From NCBI RefSeq assembly GCF_016862215.1, contig NZ_BOMN01000130.1, forward strand, positions 49,022 to 113,021: a stretch of 64,000 nucleotides of DNA. Direction: 5' to 3'. Positions 18,101 to 26,377 of the stretch are shown here, piece after piece. The stretch is from Winogradskya humida (GTDB lineage Bacteria; Actinomycetota; Actinomycetes; Mycobacteriales; Micromonosporaceae). Both the position numbers and the translations under genes were made by a program. Numbering within the stretch: position 1 is the stretch's first letter; the number at the start of each line of letters is the position of its first letter. The notes below the pieces were generated by a model, which made no database searches, was not told the DNA's origin, and saw only the letters and a list, made by a program, of their open reading frames with translations.

Positions 18101-19152
18101 GGCGGAATCTCGTCGAGGTCGAGCACCGTGACGCCGTCGATGCCGTCGTCGAGCTGGGTGGCGCCCTTCAGGTCGGCGCCGTCGAGCACGATCACGACGT
18201 GCGGGCTGGACCCGCTGATGCCGGCGGGGTTGAACCGCGGCCGGTTACCGATGACGTCCTCGAGCAGCTTCTCCAGGTCGGGGCCGGCGCTGGCGACCAG
18301 GCGGACCTGGCCGAGCCGGTCGATCCGGGCCGGGTGCAGGTTGTGCGGCAGCCACTTGACCCACTCCCACATGGCGCGGCGCTCGGGGCCGGCGCACACC
18401 GCGATGAGCAGGTCGTCGGGGGCGTGGAAGACAGCGAGCTGGGTGAGGATCGCCCTGGTCAGGGCGCGGGCGTCAGCCTCGCCGCCACCGCCGTTGCCGC
18501 GCAGGAAGACCCGCGCGAAGCCTCGCAGGGAGACGGCCACGGGCAGGTCGGGGACCACGGAGTAGGCGTCGAGGAAACGGCGCAGCGCACCCGCGGTCAT
18601 CGGCTCGAGATCCTCGAGCGGGCGGGTCACCGGCGGGATCAGCGGGGTCGCGAGCGTCTGAGGGCCGACAGCGAGGCGTACGACGCCGAAGTCGGGGTCC
18701 GTCGGGCGGCGCTCCCAGACGCGGTGGCTGCTCGCGGTCGACCAGAGCTGCCCGGGATCGGGATGCCGGTAGTAGAGGCCGGTTCGCTGGCGGCTCGCCG
18801 TGTCACGCACGCGGCGGCGCAGGCCGGACAGGTGCCGCAGATATTCGCGGCGGGCGGCCATCATCTCGGCCTTCTTCGGGGTGCCGTTGCCGCCGAAGGA
18901 CGTCGCGAGCATCGCGAGCGAGGAGACGCCGAACAGGCCGCCGATCACATAGGACATTCCGCCGCCGCGGCCCTGGCCCATCATCATCGCCATCGCCACG
19001 GAGCCGCCGAGCATCGGCAGGACCATGAAGGCCTGCTGCCAGCGCCCGCCGACCGCCTGAGGGATCTCGGGCGGTGGATCGACGGCGAGCTCGCCGGTCG
19101 GGATCTCAGGAGCCGGGCGTCGTGCCGCCCGCTTGATCACCACCGTGCTCAT
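15178..19152 (-). CDS. eccC: EccC, FtsK/SpoIIIE-type ATPase of type VII secretion (fused EccCa-EccCb)
   Basis: 1324 aa, full length for a one-piece EccC. Two membrane segments lie at about residues 40-58 and 66-86. Three FtsK/SpoIIIE modules follow, with Walker A motifs GATGSGKS (483-490), GGAQSGKS (836-843) and GDAECGKS (1123-1130). Walker B regions are LLVICDEFSE (591-600), FLVIDGWT (947-954) and LFVLVDDYD in the third module. All three P-loops keep GKS. It is the motor of ESX secretion that recognises WXG100 substrates. Divergent from eccD across a 170-nt promoter region. Confidence 0.96.
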   Translation of the reverse strand: MSTVVIKRAARRPAPEIPTGELAVDPPPEIPQAVGGRWQQAFMVLPMLGGSVAMAMMMGQGRGGGMSYVIGGLFGVSSLAMLATSFGGNGTPKKAEMMAARREYLRHLSGLRRRVRDTASRQRTGLYYRHPDPGQLWSTASSHRVWERRPTDPDFGVVRLAVGPQTLATPLIPPVTRPLEDLEPMTAGALRRFLDAYSVVPDLPVAVSLRGFARVFLRGNGGGGEADARALTRAILTQLAVFHAPDDLLIAVCAGPERRAMWEWVKWLPHNLHPARIDRLGQVRLVASAGPDLEKLLEDVIGNRPRFNPAGISGSSPHVVIVLDGADLKGATQLDDGIDGVTVLDLDEIPPRMLDRSLLVLEVRGAGNGRELHTYAMDHASEVGMPDRLSEEEAEAVARRLSPLRLGAMSKSTDTPLATEMGLAELLNIGDPESFSVAQAWLPRPNRDKLRVPIGLGADGSAIELDLKESAQDGMGPHGLLIGATGSGKSELLRTLVLALAATHSSEVLNFVLVDFKGGATFSSLDRLPHTAAVITNLADELPLVDRMVDAIDGELIRRQELLRKAGNYASLRDYEKARAGGAALPPLPSLLVICDEFSELLSAKPDFIDLFVQIGRLGRSLGVHLLLASQRLEEGRLRGLDTHLSYRIGLRTFSALESRAVLGVPDAYELPRSPGHGYLKFGTEPLIRFKAAYVSGTFRKAGSRGPGASRDGAAPQVLSYSTHYVAAPKPVKPAKPNPEDEQAGESVLDVMVDRLNGQGPPAHQVWLPPLTKSAALDELLGPVTVDAARGLAFANPELHGALQVPIALIDKPREQIRDVMWLQLASGSGHVAIVGGAQSGKSSALRALILGLALTHTPAEVQVYCLDFGGGSLGMLRDLPHVGGVSQRLDSVGVRRTVGEVSTLLSQRERRFGELGIDSMGSYRKRRAAQAGLNNGADTDPFGDVFLVIDGWTTLRKDYDELESVITDIATRGLSYGIHIVTSAPRWMDYRPAIRDLFGSRVELRLGDPTDSSINRRAAINVPEKPGRGIIEHPNDKNKALHFLTVRPELANAESAELVKMIATNWSGPVAPRVRLLPDSFPYANIDLNASTGLRLPIGIAEADLQPVTIDFASDPHFLLFGDAECGKSSFLRALATSITTRFQPTEARIILVDYRRSLMDLPETEHRIGYGIQAQKALELMQSVAGYMERRLPGPDVTAQQLRDRSWWNGPELFVLVDDYDLIASGPTNPLQPILEYLPQARDVGLHLVVTRRAGGASRAMYDPVIQRLRELSSPGLVMSGPPDEGMLIGQARPTPMPPGRGRLVTRREGLRLIQLSHLPPF

Positions 19153-19322
19153 ACCGCTTCAATCCCTTTCGTCAGCCACCACGGCTTTTGGGTGGATCAT
19201 CCACCCGGGCCGAATGGCGGCTCCCCGTTCACGGCGCCCGTGACCGGGCACCATGCTGGGCCCAGGATAGGTAAAGTCCCCTGAGTTCCGCAGCCTCGCC
19301 TTCATCGATGGGAAATTGGGCC

Positions 19323-20762
19323 ATGAGCGTAGGTCTTGCTCGAGTCACGATCAGCGCGCCTTCGCGCCGGGTCGACGTCGCGCTGCCTGAGCACGTGCCA
19401 CTGGCCGAATTGCTCCCCGAAGTCCTGCGCCACGCGGGCGAGGGGCTCGCCGACGACGGCGAAAAACACGGCGGCTGGGTGCTCCGGCGCACCGACGGTG
19501 TGGCGCTTGCCACTGCTCAGGGCCTGTTTCCCCAGGGCGTACGCGATGGTGAGGTACTTCACCTCGTCCCAGCCCGCGACCAGTGGCCCGAGCTCGAGTA
19601 CGACGACGTGGTCGAAGCCATCGCCGAAGGAGCCCGCCGCCGCGGCACGGTGTGGTCCACCGCGTCGACCCGCACGGCCACGCTCGTCGGCGCTGCTGTG
19701 CTCCTCTCACTGGGGCTGCTCGCCGTCCTCGTGACGGGGCCGGCCTGGGACGGCTCGGCCTTCGTCGGGCTCGGTGTGGGAGTGGTGCTCTCGCTTTCAG
19801 GCATCACTGCTTCCCGCGCGTACGGTGACGCGCGCGCCGGGGCTGCGCTGGGTGGGCTCGCGTTGCCGTACGCCTTCGCGGGCGGAGCGGTGCTGGTCAC
19901 CGAGGGTGCCGTCGACCGCGCCGGGGCCTTCTCCCTGCTGCCCTGGCTGGGCGGCCCCGAACTCCTCGCGGGCTCGGTCGCACTGCTCCTGCTCGCCGCG
20001 CTCGGCGGCGTCGGAGTGGCATCCTCGCTCCGGATCTTCGCGGCCGGCGTCACCGTCGGCGTGCTCGGCGCGGTGACCGCCCTGGTCGGGTTCCTGACCT
20101 CGGCAGCGGGCGCGGCCGCCGTACTCATCTCGATCCTGGTCTGTGGCATCGGCGCCCTGCCCCTGCTCGCCATCCGCTTCGGCAAGATGCCCACCCCGCC
20201 GGTCACCCTCCCCACCGGCAGCGAAGCCGAACAGACCTTCACCGGCGCCCGCAACACAACAATGGACGCCGCCCGCGAACGCCCCGACCGCGCCCGCGTC
20301 TTCGCCGCCGTCAGCCGAACGGAAGAACTCCTCACCGGCATGCTCACCGGCCACGCCGTCCTCGCCGCAGGCGCCTTCGTGGTCCTCGCCGCGGCGGGAG
20401 GCCTCTCCGCCCAGATCCTGATGGGCCTGGCCGTCGCTGCGCTCCTGCTGCGCTCCCGGCTCTTCGTCACCCTGCGCCAGCGGGTGCCGCTGATCACCGC
20501 AGGCCTGTTCGGCGCGTTCGTCCTCGGGGTGGACCTGCTGTGGGGCGCCGGCTCAACGATGCTGATCGGCCTCAGCGTGGCAGGTCTGCTCCTCGCCATG
20601 GCCACGGTCGCCGCCGGGGCAACCTGGACCCGGCGCGCGCCCTCGCCGTACCTCGGCCGGGTCACCGACCTCCTGGACAGCCTCGCGGTCATCGCCGTCA
20701 TTCCGGTGGCCTGCGCGGTGGTCGGCCTCTACAGCCTGGTCAGCAACATCAAGCTCGGCTGA
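19323..20762 (+). CDS. eccD: EccD, ubiquitin-like/polytopic membrane component of type VII secretion
   Basis: 479 aa. The first ~95 residues form a YukD/ubiquitin-like domain (VTISAPSRRVDVALPEHVPL near the start), followed by about eleven hydrophobic membrane segments. EccD forms the ESX membrane channel. The ATG at 19323 is preferred over one 15 nt upstream because it begins the conserved ubiquitin-like strand. A TAAAGT at 19272 could be its -10. No eccB or eccE is near, so the ESX complex needs partners from elsewhere. Confidence 0.92.
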   Translation: MSVGLARVTISAPSRRVDVALPEHVPLAELLPEVLRHAGEGLADDGEKHGGWVLRRTDGVALATAQGLFPQGVRDGEVLHLVPARDQWPELEYDDVVEAIAEGARRRGTVWSTASTRTATLVGAAVLLSLGLLAVLVTGPAWDGSAFVGLGVGVVLSLSGITASRAYGDARAGAALGGLALPYAFAGGAVLVTEGAVDRAGAFSLLPWLGGPELLAGSVALLLLAALGGVGVASSLRIFAAGVTVGVLGAVTALVGFLTSAAGAAAVLISILVCGIGALPLLAIRFGKMPTPPVTLPTGSEAEQTFTGARNTTMDAARERPDRARVFAAVSRTEELLTGMLTGHAVLAAGAFVVLAAAGGLSAQILMGLAVAALLLRSRLFVTLRQRVPLITAGLFGAFVLGVDLLWGAGSTMLIGLSVAGLLLAMATVAAGATWTRRAPSPYLGRVTDLLDSLAVIAVIPVACAVVGLYSLVSNIKLG

Positions 20763-20772
20763 CCCGCCGCTG

Positions 20773-20820
20773 CCGGCTCGTGGGCGCGCGGGCGCGGCCT
20801 CGCAGACTCCCACGAGCCGG
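20773..20820 (+). terminator. Long-loop inverted repeat after eccD
   Basis: CCGGCTCGTGGG (20773-20784) and CCCACGAGCCGG (20809-20820) form a perfect 12-bp stem with a 24-nt GC-rich loop, 10 nt past the eccD stop. There is no T-tract. Confidence 0.5.
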
Positions 20821-20955
20821 GCCGGGCTGCTTCAAGCCGGGCCACCTTGGCTCGGGCCCTTTTCTGCCGGATTGTTCTCATCGGGCCGCCACGCGGTGGG
20901 CCGCCGATTGGGTTCGGTTGGGGTGTTGGTCGGGTTGTGCTCCGGGCAGTAAACA

Positions 20956-20986
20956 ACGACGGCCGGGCGTGGGGCCCGGCCGTCGT
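20956..20986. terminator. Strong bidirectional hairpin between eccD and ppa
   Basis: A perfect 13-bp stem, ACGACGGCCGGGC / GCCCGGCCGTCGT, with a 5-nt loop (GTGGG). On the minus strand TTGTTTACTG follows, which suits termination of ppa. On the plus strand CATTTGTG follows. Confidence 0.8.
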
Positions 20987-21039
20987 CATTTGTGCTTTCG
21001 GGCCCTTGCGGGCTCCGGTGGCTCAGTGGTGCGGGTGGT

Positions 21040-21540
21040 TCAGTGGGCCTCGTCGTGCTCGGCGGCCTCGGCGCGCTTGAAGGAGGCGCGGATTTCTTCC
21101 TCTGCCTCCATGCGGCCGGTCCAGGTCGCGCCCTCGACGGACTTGCCCGGCTCCAGGTCCTTGTAGACCGTGAAGAAGTGCTGGATCTCCATGCGGTCGA
21201 ACTCGGCCACGTGGTGAATGTCGCGCAGGTGCTCCTGGCGCGGGTCCTCGAAGGGCACGCACAGGACCTTGTCGTCGCGGCCCTTCTCGTCGGACATGCG
21301 GTACATGCCGATGGCGCGGGCCCGGATCAGGCAGCCTGGGAAGGTCGGCTCCTGGATCAGGACCAGCGCGTCGAGCGGGTCGCCGTCCTGCCCGAGGGTG
21401 CCCTCGATGAAGCCGTAGTCGGCCGGATACTGCGTCGAGGTGAAGAGCGTCCTGTCGAGCCTGATACGACCGGTCTTGTGGTCGACCTCGTACTTGTTTC
21501 GGTGGCCCTTGGGGATCTCAACCGTAACGTCGAAATCCAT
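21040..21540 (-). CDS. ppa: Inorganic pyrophosphatase (family I)
   Basis: 166 aa, normal for the family. The N-terminal motif is VEIPKGHRNKYEVD. The metal-binding signature is DGDPLDALVL, and the active-site lysine and tyrosines are in place (YPADYGFIEGTL). It hydrolyses pyrophosphate in the cytosol, pulling biosynthesis forward. AAGGGAG lies upstream of the ATG. Divergent from dacB, as in mycobacteria. Confidence 0.96.
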   Translation of the reverse strand: MDFDVTVEIPKGHRNKYEVDHKTGRIRLDRTLFTSTQYPADYGFIEGTLGQDGDPLDALVLIQEPTFPGCLIRARAIGMYRMSDEKGRDDKVLCVPFEDPRQEHLRDIHHVAEFDRMEIQHFFTVYKDLEPGKSVEGATWTGRMEAEEEIRASFKRAEAAEHDEAH

Positions 21541-21689
21541 CGTTCGCTCCCTTGTTCGCCCGGCCCGGAGGACCGGCTGGTTTCCGGGCGGCGGGGACGC
21601 AGCCCGCGAGCCGCCAGATCCGTGCGCACCGGTGTGCCGGATGTTTGTAGTCTCCCCTAAGTCTGCCGCTACGTACTGAGGAGGGCCGC

Positions 21690-24167
21690 GTGGGGAGGCA
21701 AGATTCACAGAACACCCCTGAGTATGACGGCGTGTCGGACCATCAGAACGACAATTCTCCGGTAGTGCCATCCGATTTGCCCACCAATACCCCAATTGTC
21801 CAGCGTCCACCGGGTAACACGTACGGGCGAGCCTCGGTCCCGCTCAGCCACGCCCAGCCCCCGGTCCGGCCGCATACCCCACCACCAGGTCCGCCACAAA
21901 CTTCCCCGCCGATTCAGCAGTCAGCTCAGCCCCCGGTCCAACAGCCAACTGATCCGCCGGTCCAGCCGCAGCCGCAGCCGCACCCGCAGACTCAGCCAGA
22001 TCCGCAGGTTCAGCAGCCCGTCCAGGCTCAGCCGACTGCGCAGCCTCACCAATCGGGCCAGCCTCAGCGTCAGCAGCCGGTCCAGGCGCAGGCTCAGCCT
22101 GAAGCCCCGGCTCCGACGGGTACCTCGGGACAGGCCCGTGGCCGGACTGAGGCTGGTACGCCAGGTCAGGCCGATGTCGGGGTAGGGGGTCAGGAGCAGG
22201 CAGGGACGTCGGGTCAGGCGCGAGGCGGCACCTCGGGTCAGGCGCAGGTAAACGCTCCGGGCCAGCCGCACGGTGGTGGGCCGGGTCAGCCGCAGGACGG
22301 TGCGCTGGGCCAGCCGCAGGACGGTGCGCTGGGCCAGGTTCAGGGTGGTGCGCCAGGCCAGGTTCGGAGCGGCGCGTCGGGCGAGGGGCTCGGTGAGCCG
22401 GAGGGCGGGACGTCGGGTCAGCCTGGTTCGCAGGGTTGGGCGCCTTCGTCGCCTTGGGCTCAGGGGCCTTTCGATGGTGGAACTCAGGTCGCGATGTCCG
22501 ACCGGCAGGAGAAGCTGCCTCCGGGCGAGCCAGAGGTTCAGCCGTTCGTCGAGCGGCAGTCCGGTGGCCAGTTCGCGACGGGTGTGACACCTGGCGGTCA
22601 GGCTCAGGTGGGTCAGGCCCCGGTCGGCCAAGCGCAGGTTGGTCAGGCTCAAGTTGGTCAGGCTCAAGTTGGTCAGGCTCAGGTAGGGCGGGCCCAGGTG
22701 GGTCAGGCCCAAGCTGGCCAGGGCCAGGGCGGGCAAAGTCCGACTGGCCAGGGCCAGGGCCAGGGCCAAGGCCAAGGCGGTTTTGGGAAGCGTACATATA
22801 TAGGTTTGTCGGTTGTGGTGTTGATTGTGCTGGTCGGGGCGGTTTTTGTGGTGCGGCCCGGGCCGGTTGAGGGGTGGTTGGCTTCGGAGCCGGCCGAGGT
22901 GCCGACGGTGGCGCCTACGCCTGATCCCACGCCTACGCCGGTGTTGGCACCTGCTGGGGTGGGGGGCAGTGCGCCCAGTGCCGGTGGGGTGAAGGCGGCG
23001 ATTGAGCCGTTGACGAAGGCTGCGGCGCTGGGTGGCCGGGTGAATGTTTCGGTGGTTGATGCGGCTAGCGGGGATTCGTTGTTCGAGAAGAACGCGGATC
23101 TCATGACCACGCCCGCGTCCACCACGAAGTTGCTGACCGCGGCGACTGTTCTTGCGGCTCGGGGGCCTGCCTACCGGTTGGTGACCAGGGCTGTCGCCGG
23201 GGTGGCGCCTGGTGAGGTGGTGTTGGTCGGCGGGGGTGATCCGACGTTGTCGGTCGGGGCTGACGGGCAGTTTCCCGGGGCTGCTCGGCTGGACAAGCTT
23301 GCTGGTCAGGTCAAGAAGGCGCTCGGTGGGCAGGCTCCTACCAGGGTCACGATCGACACCTCTCTCTACTCCGGGCCTGAGACCGCTGTGGGGTGGGACG
23401 GGGATGTGATCGGTGGGGGGCAGGTCGCTCGGATTCAGGCGTTGATGACCAATGCCGGGCGGGTCAAGCCGGTGCACAACGAGGTCGGGGGTGATCCTCG
23501 GTTCGCTGATCCCGCTATGGCTGCTGGTAAGGCCTTCGCAAAGCAGCTGGGAGTGCCCGCTTCCGCCGTGAAAAGGGGCAGAGCTGGGGCGGCTGCCGGC
23601 GAGCTGGGCAAGGTGGAGTCGCCTCCGCTGGTGCACGTCGTGGACTGGATGTTGCAGCAGAGCGACAACGTCATTGCCGAGGCTATGGCTCGGCAGGTGG
23701 CGCTTGCCGGTGGGCAGAAGGCGTCGTTCGAGGGCGCTGCCGCGGCGATGCTGGCCGAGCTTGATGAGCTGGGGCTGACGTCCGATGAGGCGAATCTGTA
23801 CGACGCGAGCGGGCTCTCGCGGCACAATGGCATCAGTCCGAAGTTGCTGACCGACGTTCTCGAGCTGGCGGCGGGGGGTACCAATCCGCAGGTCAGTAGC
23901 TTGTTCGGGGGATTGCCGGTGGCCGGGTGGTCGGGGACGTTGCGGACCCGGTTCGCCACTCCGGCGCCCAATCAGATCGGGCGGGGTGTGGTCCGGGCCA
24001 AGACGGGGTCGCTGACCGGGGTCAATGCGATCTCCGGCGAGCTGATGACCAGGGACGGGCGGCTGCTGGTCTTCGCGATCATGGCTGATGCGACCGGGGA
24101 GTCGGGGGCGGCCCGGCAGGCGTTGGACCGGATCGCTGCCACGTTGGTCGGCTGCGGCTGCCAGTAG
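21690..24167 (+). CDS. dacB: D-alanyl-D-alanine carboxypeptidase (PBP4/DacB type) with long disordered cytoplasmic region
   Basis: 825 aa. Residues 1-367 are Pro/Gln/Gly-rich and disordered, with many VGQAQ-like repeats. One membrane helix (about 370-390) precedes the extracytoplasmic S13 peptidase domain. Catalytic motifs are STTK (Ser477, Lys480), SDN (Ser658-Asn660) and KTG (771-773). It trims D-Ala from peptidoglycan stem peptides. GAGGAGG upstream of the GTG supports this start. The cytoplasmic region is far longer than in typical DacB (about 450-480 aa in total). Next to ppa and the zinc protease, as in mycobacteria. Confidence 0.92.
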   Translation: MGRQDSQNTPEYDGVSDHQNDNSPVVPSDLPTNTPIVQRPPGNTYGRASVPLSHAQPPVRPHTPPPGPPQTSPPIQQSAQPPVQQPTDPPVQPQPQPHPQTQPDPQVQQPVQAQPTAQPHQSGQPQRQQPVQAQAQPEAPAPTGTSGQARGRTEAGTPGQADVGVGGQEQAGTSGQARGGTSGQAQVNAPGQPHGGGPGQPQDGALGQPQDGALGQVQGGAPGQVRSGASGEGLGEPEGGTSGQPGSQGWAPSSPWAQGPFDGGTQVAMSDRQEKLPPGEPEVQPFVERQSGGQFATGVTPGGQAQVGQAPVGQAQVGQAQVGQAQVGQAQVGRAQVGQAQAGQGQGGQSPTGQGQGQGQGQGGFGKRTYIGLSVVVLIVLVGAVFVVRPGPVEGWLASEPAEVPTVAPTPDPTPTPVLAPAGVGGSAPSAGGVKAAIEPLTKAAALGGRVNVSVVDAASGDSLFEKNADLMTTPASTTKLLTAATVLAARGPAYRLVTRAVAGVAPGEVVLVGGGDPTLSVGADGQFPGAARLDKLAGQVKKALGGQAPTRVTIDTSLYSGPETAVGWDGDVIGGGQVARIQALMTNAGRVKPVHNEVGGDPRFADPAMAAGKAFAKQLGVPASAVKRGRAGAAAGELGKVESPPLVHVVDWMLQQSDNVIAEAMARQVALAGGQKASFEGAAAAMLAELDELGLTSDEANLYDASGLSRHNGISPKLLTDVLELAAGGTNPQVSSLFGGLPVAGWSGTLRTRFATPAPNQIGRGVVRAKTGSLTGVNAISGELMTRDGRLLVFAIMADATGESGAARQALDRIAATLVGCGCQ
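22592..22780. repeat. 15-bp tandem repeats (VGQAQ) in dacB
   Basis: About nine degenerate copies of a 15-bp unit (GGTCAGGCTCAAGTT) are followed by shorter CAGGGC repeats. They encode VGQAQ and GQ runs immediately before the membrane helix. Such repeats tend to vary in number between strains. Confidence 0.85.
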
Positions 24168-24216
24168 GGGATTTCTCAGGGTCGGGAGCTGGTACGCCGC
24201 GGGTACGGTGGTCAGC

Positions 24217-25275
24217 ATGGCGCAGTTCGTTGATTGGGATCTGGCCGCCGCCACCGCGGGCGCGCTGTCGAAGTCCGGGCCCGCGGTGTCCTACGAGGAA
24301 GCGACGCAGGTGGTTGCCCAGCTGCGTGAGCTCACCGATGAGGCGCGGCTGCACGTCGCCGCCTATACGGGGTTGACTCCGCAGGTCGAGGGGCCGCCGG
24401 TGCGGATCGTCGACCGCAAGGACTGGGCCGCGGTGAACATCGCCGGGCTCAAAGAGGTGATCATTCCGCTGGTCAGCCGGCTCTCCGGGGACCGGCAGCC
24501 GAGCCCGGTGGCCGACGCCATCGGGTCGCGGGTGACCGGGGTGCAGGCCGGCACGGTGCTCGCGTATCTCTCCGGCCGGGTGCTCGGGCAGTATGAGGTC
24601 TTCTCCGCCGAGCCGGGGCAGCTGCTGCTCAACGCGCCCAACATCGTCGAGGTCGAGCGCAAGCTCGGTGCCGACTCCCGCGACTTCCGGCTCTGGGTCT
24701 GTCTGCACGAGGTCACCCACCTCACCCAGTTCCAGGCGGTGCCGTGGATGCGTGGCTACTTCCTCGGTGAGGTGCAGGCCTTCGTCGACGCCTCGCAGAA
24801 CAGCGAGCACGTCCTCGAGCGGATGCGCCGGGGCGTCGCCTCGATGTCCGATGCCCTGCGTGACCCCGACAGCCGCTCCTCGGTGCTCGACATCGTGCAG
24901 ACGCCCGCGCAGAAGGCGGTCCTGGACCGGCTCACCGCGCTGATGACCCTGCTCGAGGGGCATGCCGAGTTCGTGATGGACGGGGTCGGGCCCGACGTCA
25001 TCCCGTCGGTCGAGGCCATCCGGTCGAAGTTCAACCACCGCCGCGAGGGCGGAAACCCCCTGGAGAAGGCCATCCGGCGACTGCTCGGCATCGAGGTCAA
25101 GATGCGTCAGTACGCCGAGGGCCGCAAGTTCGTGCACGGCGTTGTCGAACGGGTCGGCATGGAGGGCTTCAACAAGATCTTCAGCTCGCCGCTGACCCTG
25201 CCCCGGCTCGAGGAGCTGGGTGACCCCGATGCGTGGGTGGCGCGGGTGCACGGCCCGGTGGGTCTGGTCTCGTAA
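24217..25275 (+). CDS. Zincin-like metalloprotease (DUF2342, F420-biosynthesis-associated family)
   Basis: 352 aa. The zinc motif HEVTH is in CLHEVTHLTQFQAVPW, and an acidic residue further on (GEVQAFVD) is a candidate third ligand. No signal peptide, so probably cytosolic. The family keeps its place between dacB and tilS in mycobacteria and is sometimes linked to coenzyme F420 by co-occurrence; its substrate is unknown. The ATG at 24217 begins the conserved N-terminus (MAQFVDWDLAAATAGAL). Confidence 0.88.
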   Translation: MAQFVDWDLAAATAGALSKSGPAVSYEEATQVVAQLRELTDEARLHVAAYTGLTPQVEGPPVRIVDRKDWAAVNIAGLKEVIIPLVSRLSGDRQPSPVADAIGSRVTGVQAGTVLAYLSGRVLGQYEVFSAEPGQLLLNAPNIVEVERKLGADSRDFRLWVCLHEVTHLTQFQAVPWMRGYFLGEVQAFVDASQNSEHVLERMRRGVASMSDALRDPDSRSSVLDIVQTPAQKAVLDRLTALMTLLEGHAEFVMDGVGPDVIPSVEAIRSKFNHRREGGNPLEKAIRRLLGIEVKMRQYAEGRKFVHGVVERVGMEGFNKIFSSPLTLPRLEELGDPDAWVARVHGPVGLVS

Positions 25276-25278
25276 CCG

Positions 25279-26250
25279 ATGGCCCGGATCCCGGCGCCGG
25301 TGGCCAACGTCCGCGGCGCGGTGCGTCAGGCCCTCGCGTCCGGCGAGCGCGGGCCGGTGCTGGTCGCGTGTTCGGGCGGCGCTGATTCACTGGCGCTGGC
25401 CGCGGCGACCGCGTTCGTCGCCGTGCGTCTCGAGGTGCGGGCCGGTCTCGTCACCGTCGACCACCAGCTGCAGGAGGGGTCCGCCGAGCGGGCCTCGGCG
25501 GTGGCTGACTGGGCGCGTTCGGCCGGGCTGGATCCGGTCGAGGTCGCGACGGTCGAGGTCGGCGGGCGTGGGGGTGGTCCCGAGGCCGCCGCCCGGGAAG
25601 CGCGGTACGAGGCGCTCTCCGCCGCGGCGTCGCGGCTCGGGGCGGTCTCGGTGCTGCTCGGGCACACCCGCGATGATCAGGCCGAGACGGTGTTGCTGGC
25701 GATGGCACGGGGTTCCGGGCCGCGGGGGGTGGCCGGGATGCCGCGACGGCGGGGGTTCTTTCTCCGGCCGCTGCTGGACGTGTCCCGGGCTGACACACAC
25801 AAGGCTTGCGCGGCGCTCGGGCTGGTGGCCTGGGAGGATCCACACAATGCCGATCCTGCGTACGCGCGGTCCCGGGTTCGGGCCTCTGCTCTTCCCGCGC
25901 TGACCGCGACGCTGGGGCCGGGGGTGGTGGCGAACCTGGCTCGGACGGCCTCGCTGGTCGCCGCCGATGTTGCTTTTCTTGATGATCTTGCGCGGGCGGC
26001 TCTGCTTGCATCACGTTCCGCTGTTGGCCTCCGCATTTCGGATTTATCGGATCTGAACCCAGCGATCCGAGGGCGCGTGTTGCACGCCTGGTCCCTCTCG
26101 CTGGGGGCGCCGGGGTCTGCTCTTTCGCATCGTCACGTGGCCGCACTCGACGCCTTGGTCACCGACTGGCACGGCCAAGGTCACACTGTGTTACCCGGAG
26201 GGATCGGAGTGGCCCGACAAAACGGGCACCTTGTCCGGATAGGGTTGTGA
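25279..26250 (+). CDS. tilS: tRNA(Ile)-lysidine synthetase
   Basis: 323 aa. The PP-loop ATP-binding motif is SGGADSLALA, and the second signature is GHTRDDQAETVLLAMARGSG. It adds lysine to C34 of tRNA-Ile(CAU), changing its decoding from AUG to AUA. It is the short form without the full C-terminal domains, as usual in actinobacteria. Only 3 nt separate it from the zinc protease gene, and hpt follows, as in mycobacteria. Confidence 0.93.
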   Translation: MARIPAPVANVRGAVRQALASGERGPVLVACSGGADSLALAAATAFVAVRLEVRAGLVTVDHQLQEGSAERASAVADWARSAGLDPVEVATVEVGGRGGGPEAAAREARYEALSAAASRLGAVSVLLGHTRDDQAETVLLAMARGSGPRGVAGMPRRRGFFLRPLLDVSRADTHKACAALGLVAWEDPHNADPAYARSRVRASALPALTATLGPGVVANLARTASLVAADVAFLDDLARAALLASRSAVGLRISDLSDLNPAIRGRVLHAWSLSLGAPGSALSHRHVAALDALVTDWHGQGHTVLPGGIGVARQNGHLVRIGL

Positions 26251-26377
26251 GAGTGGTCACTGTGAGTGGTCCAGGCGGGGAGGTCTCGGGGGGATTCGCC
26301 CCATAACCTGCGCTTGTCCCGATGTGGACCGCTGCCCCCGGCCGCGCGTTGCACCCTGCATGCGGCAGGCTAGGTGC

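Noticed and set aside
16213..19284. Long plus-strand open frame opposite eccC
   Set aside because: Antisense shadow of eccC; Gln/Arg/Val/His-rich with no recognisable motif.
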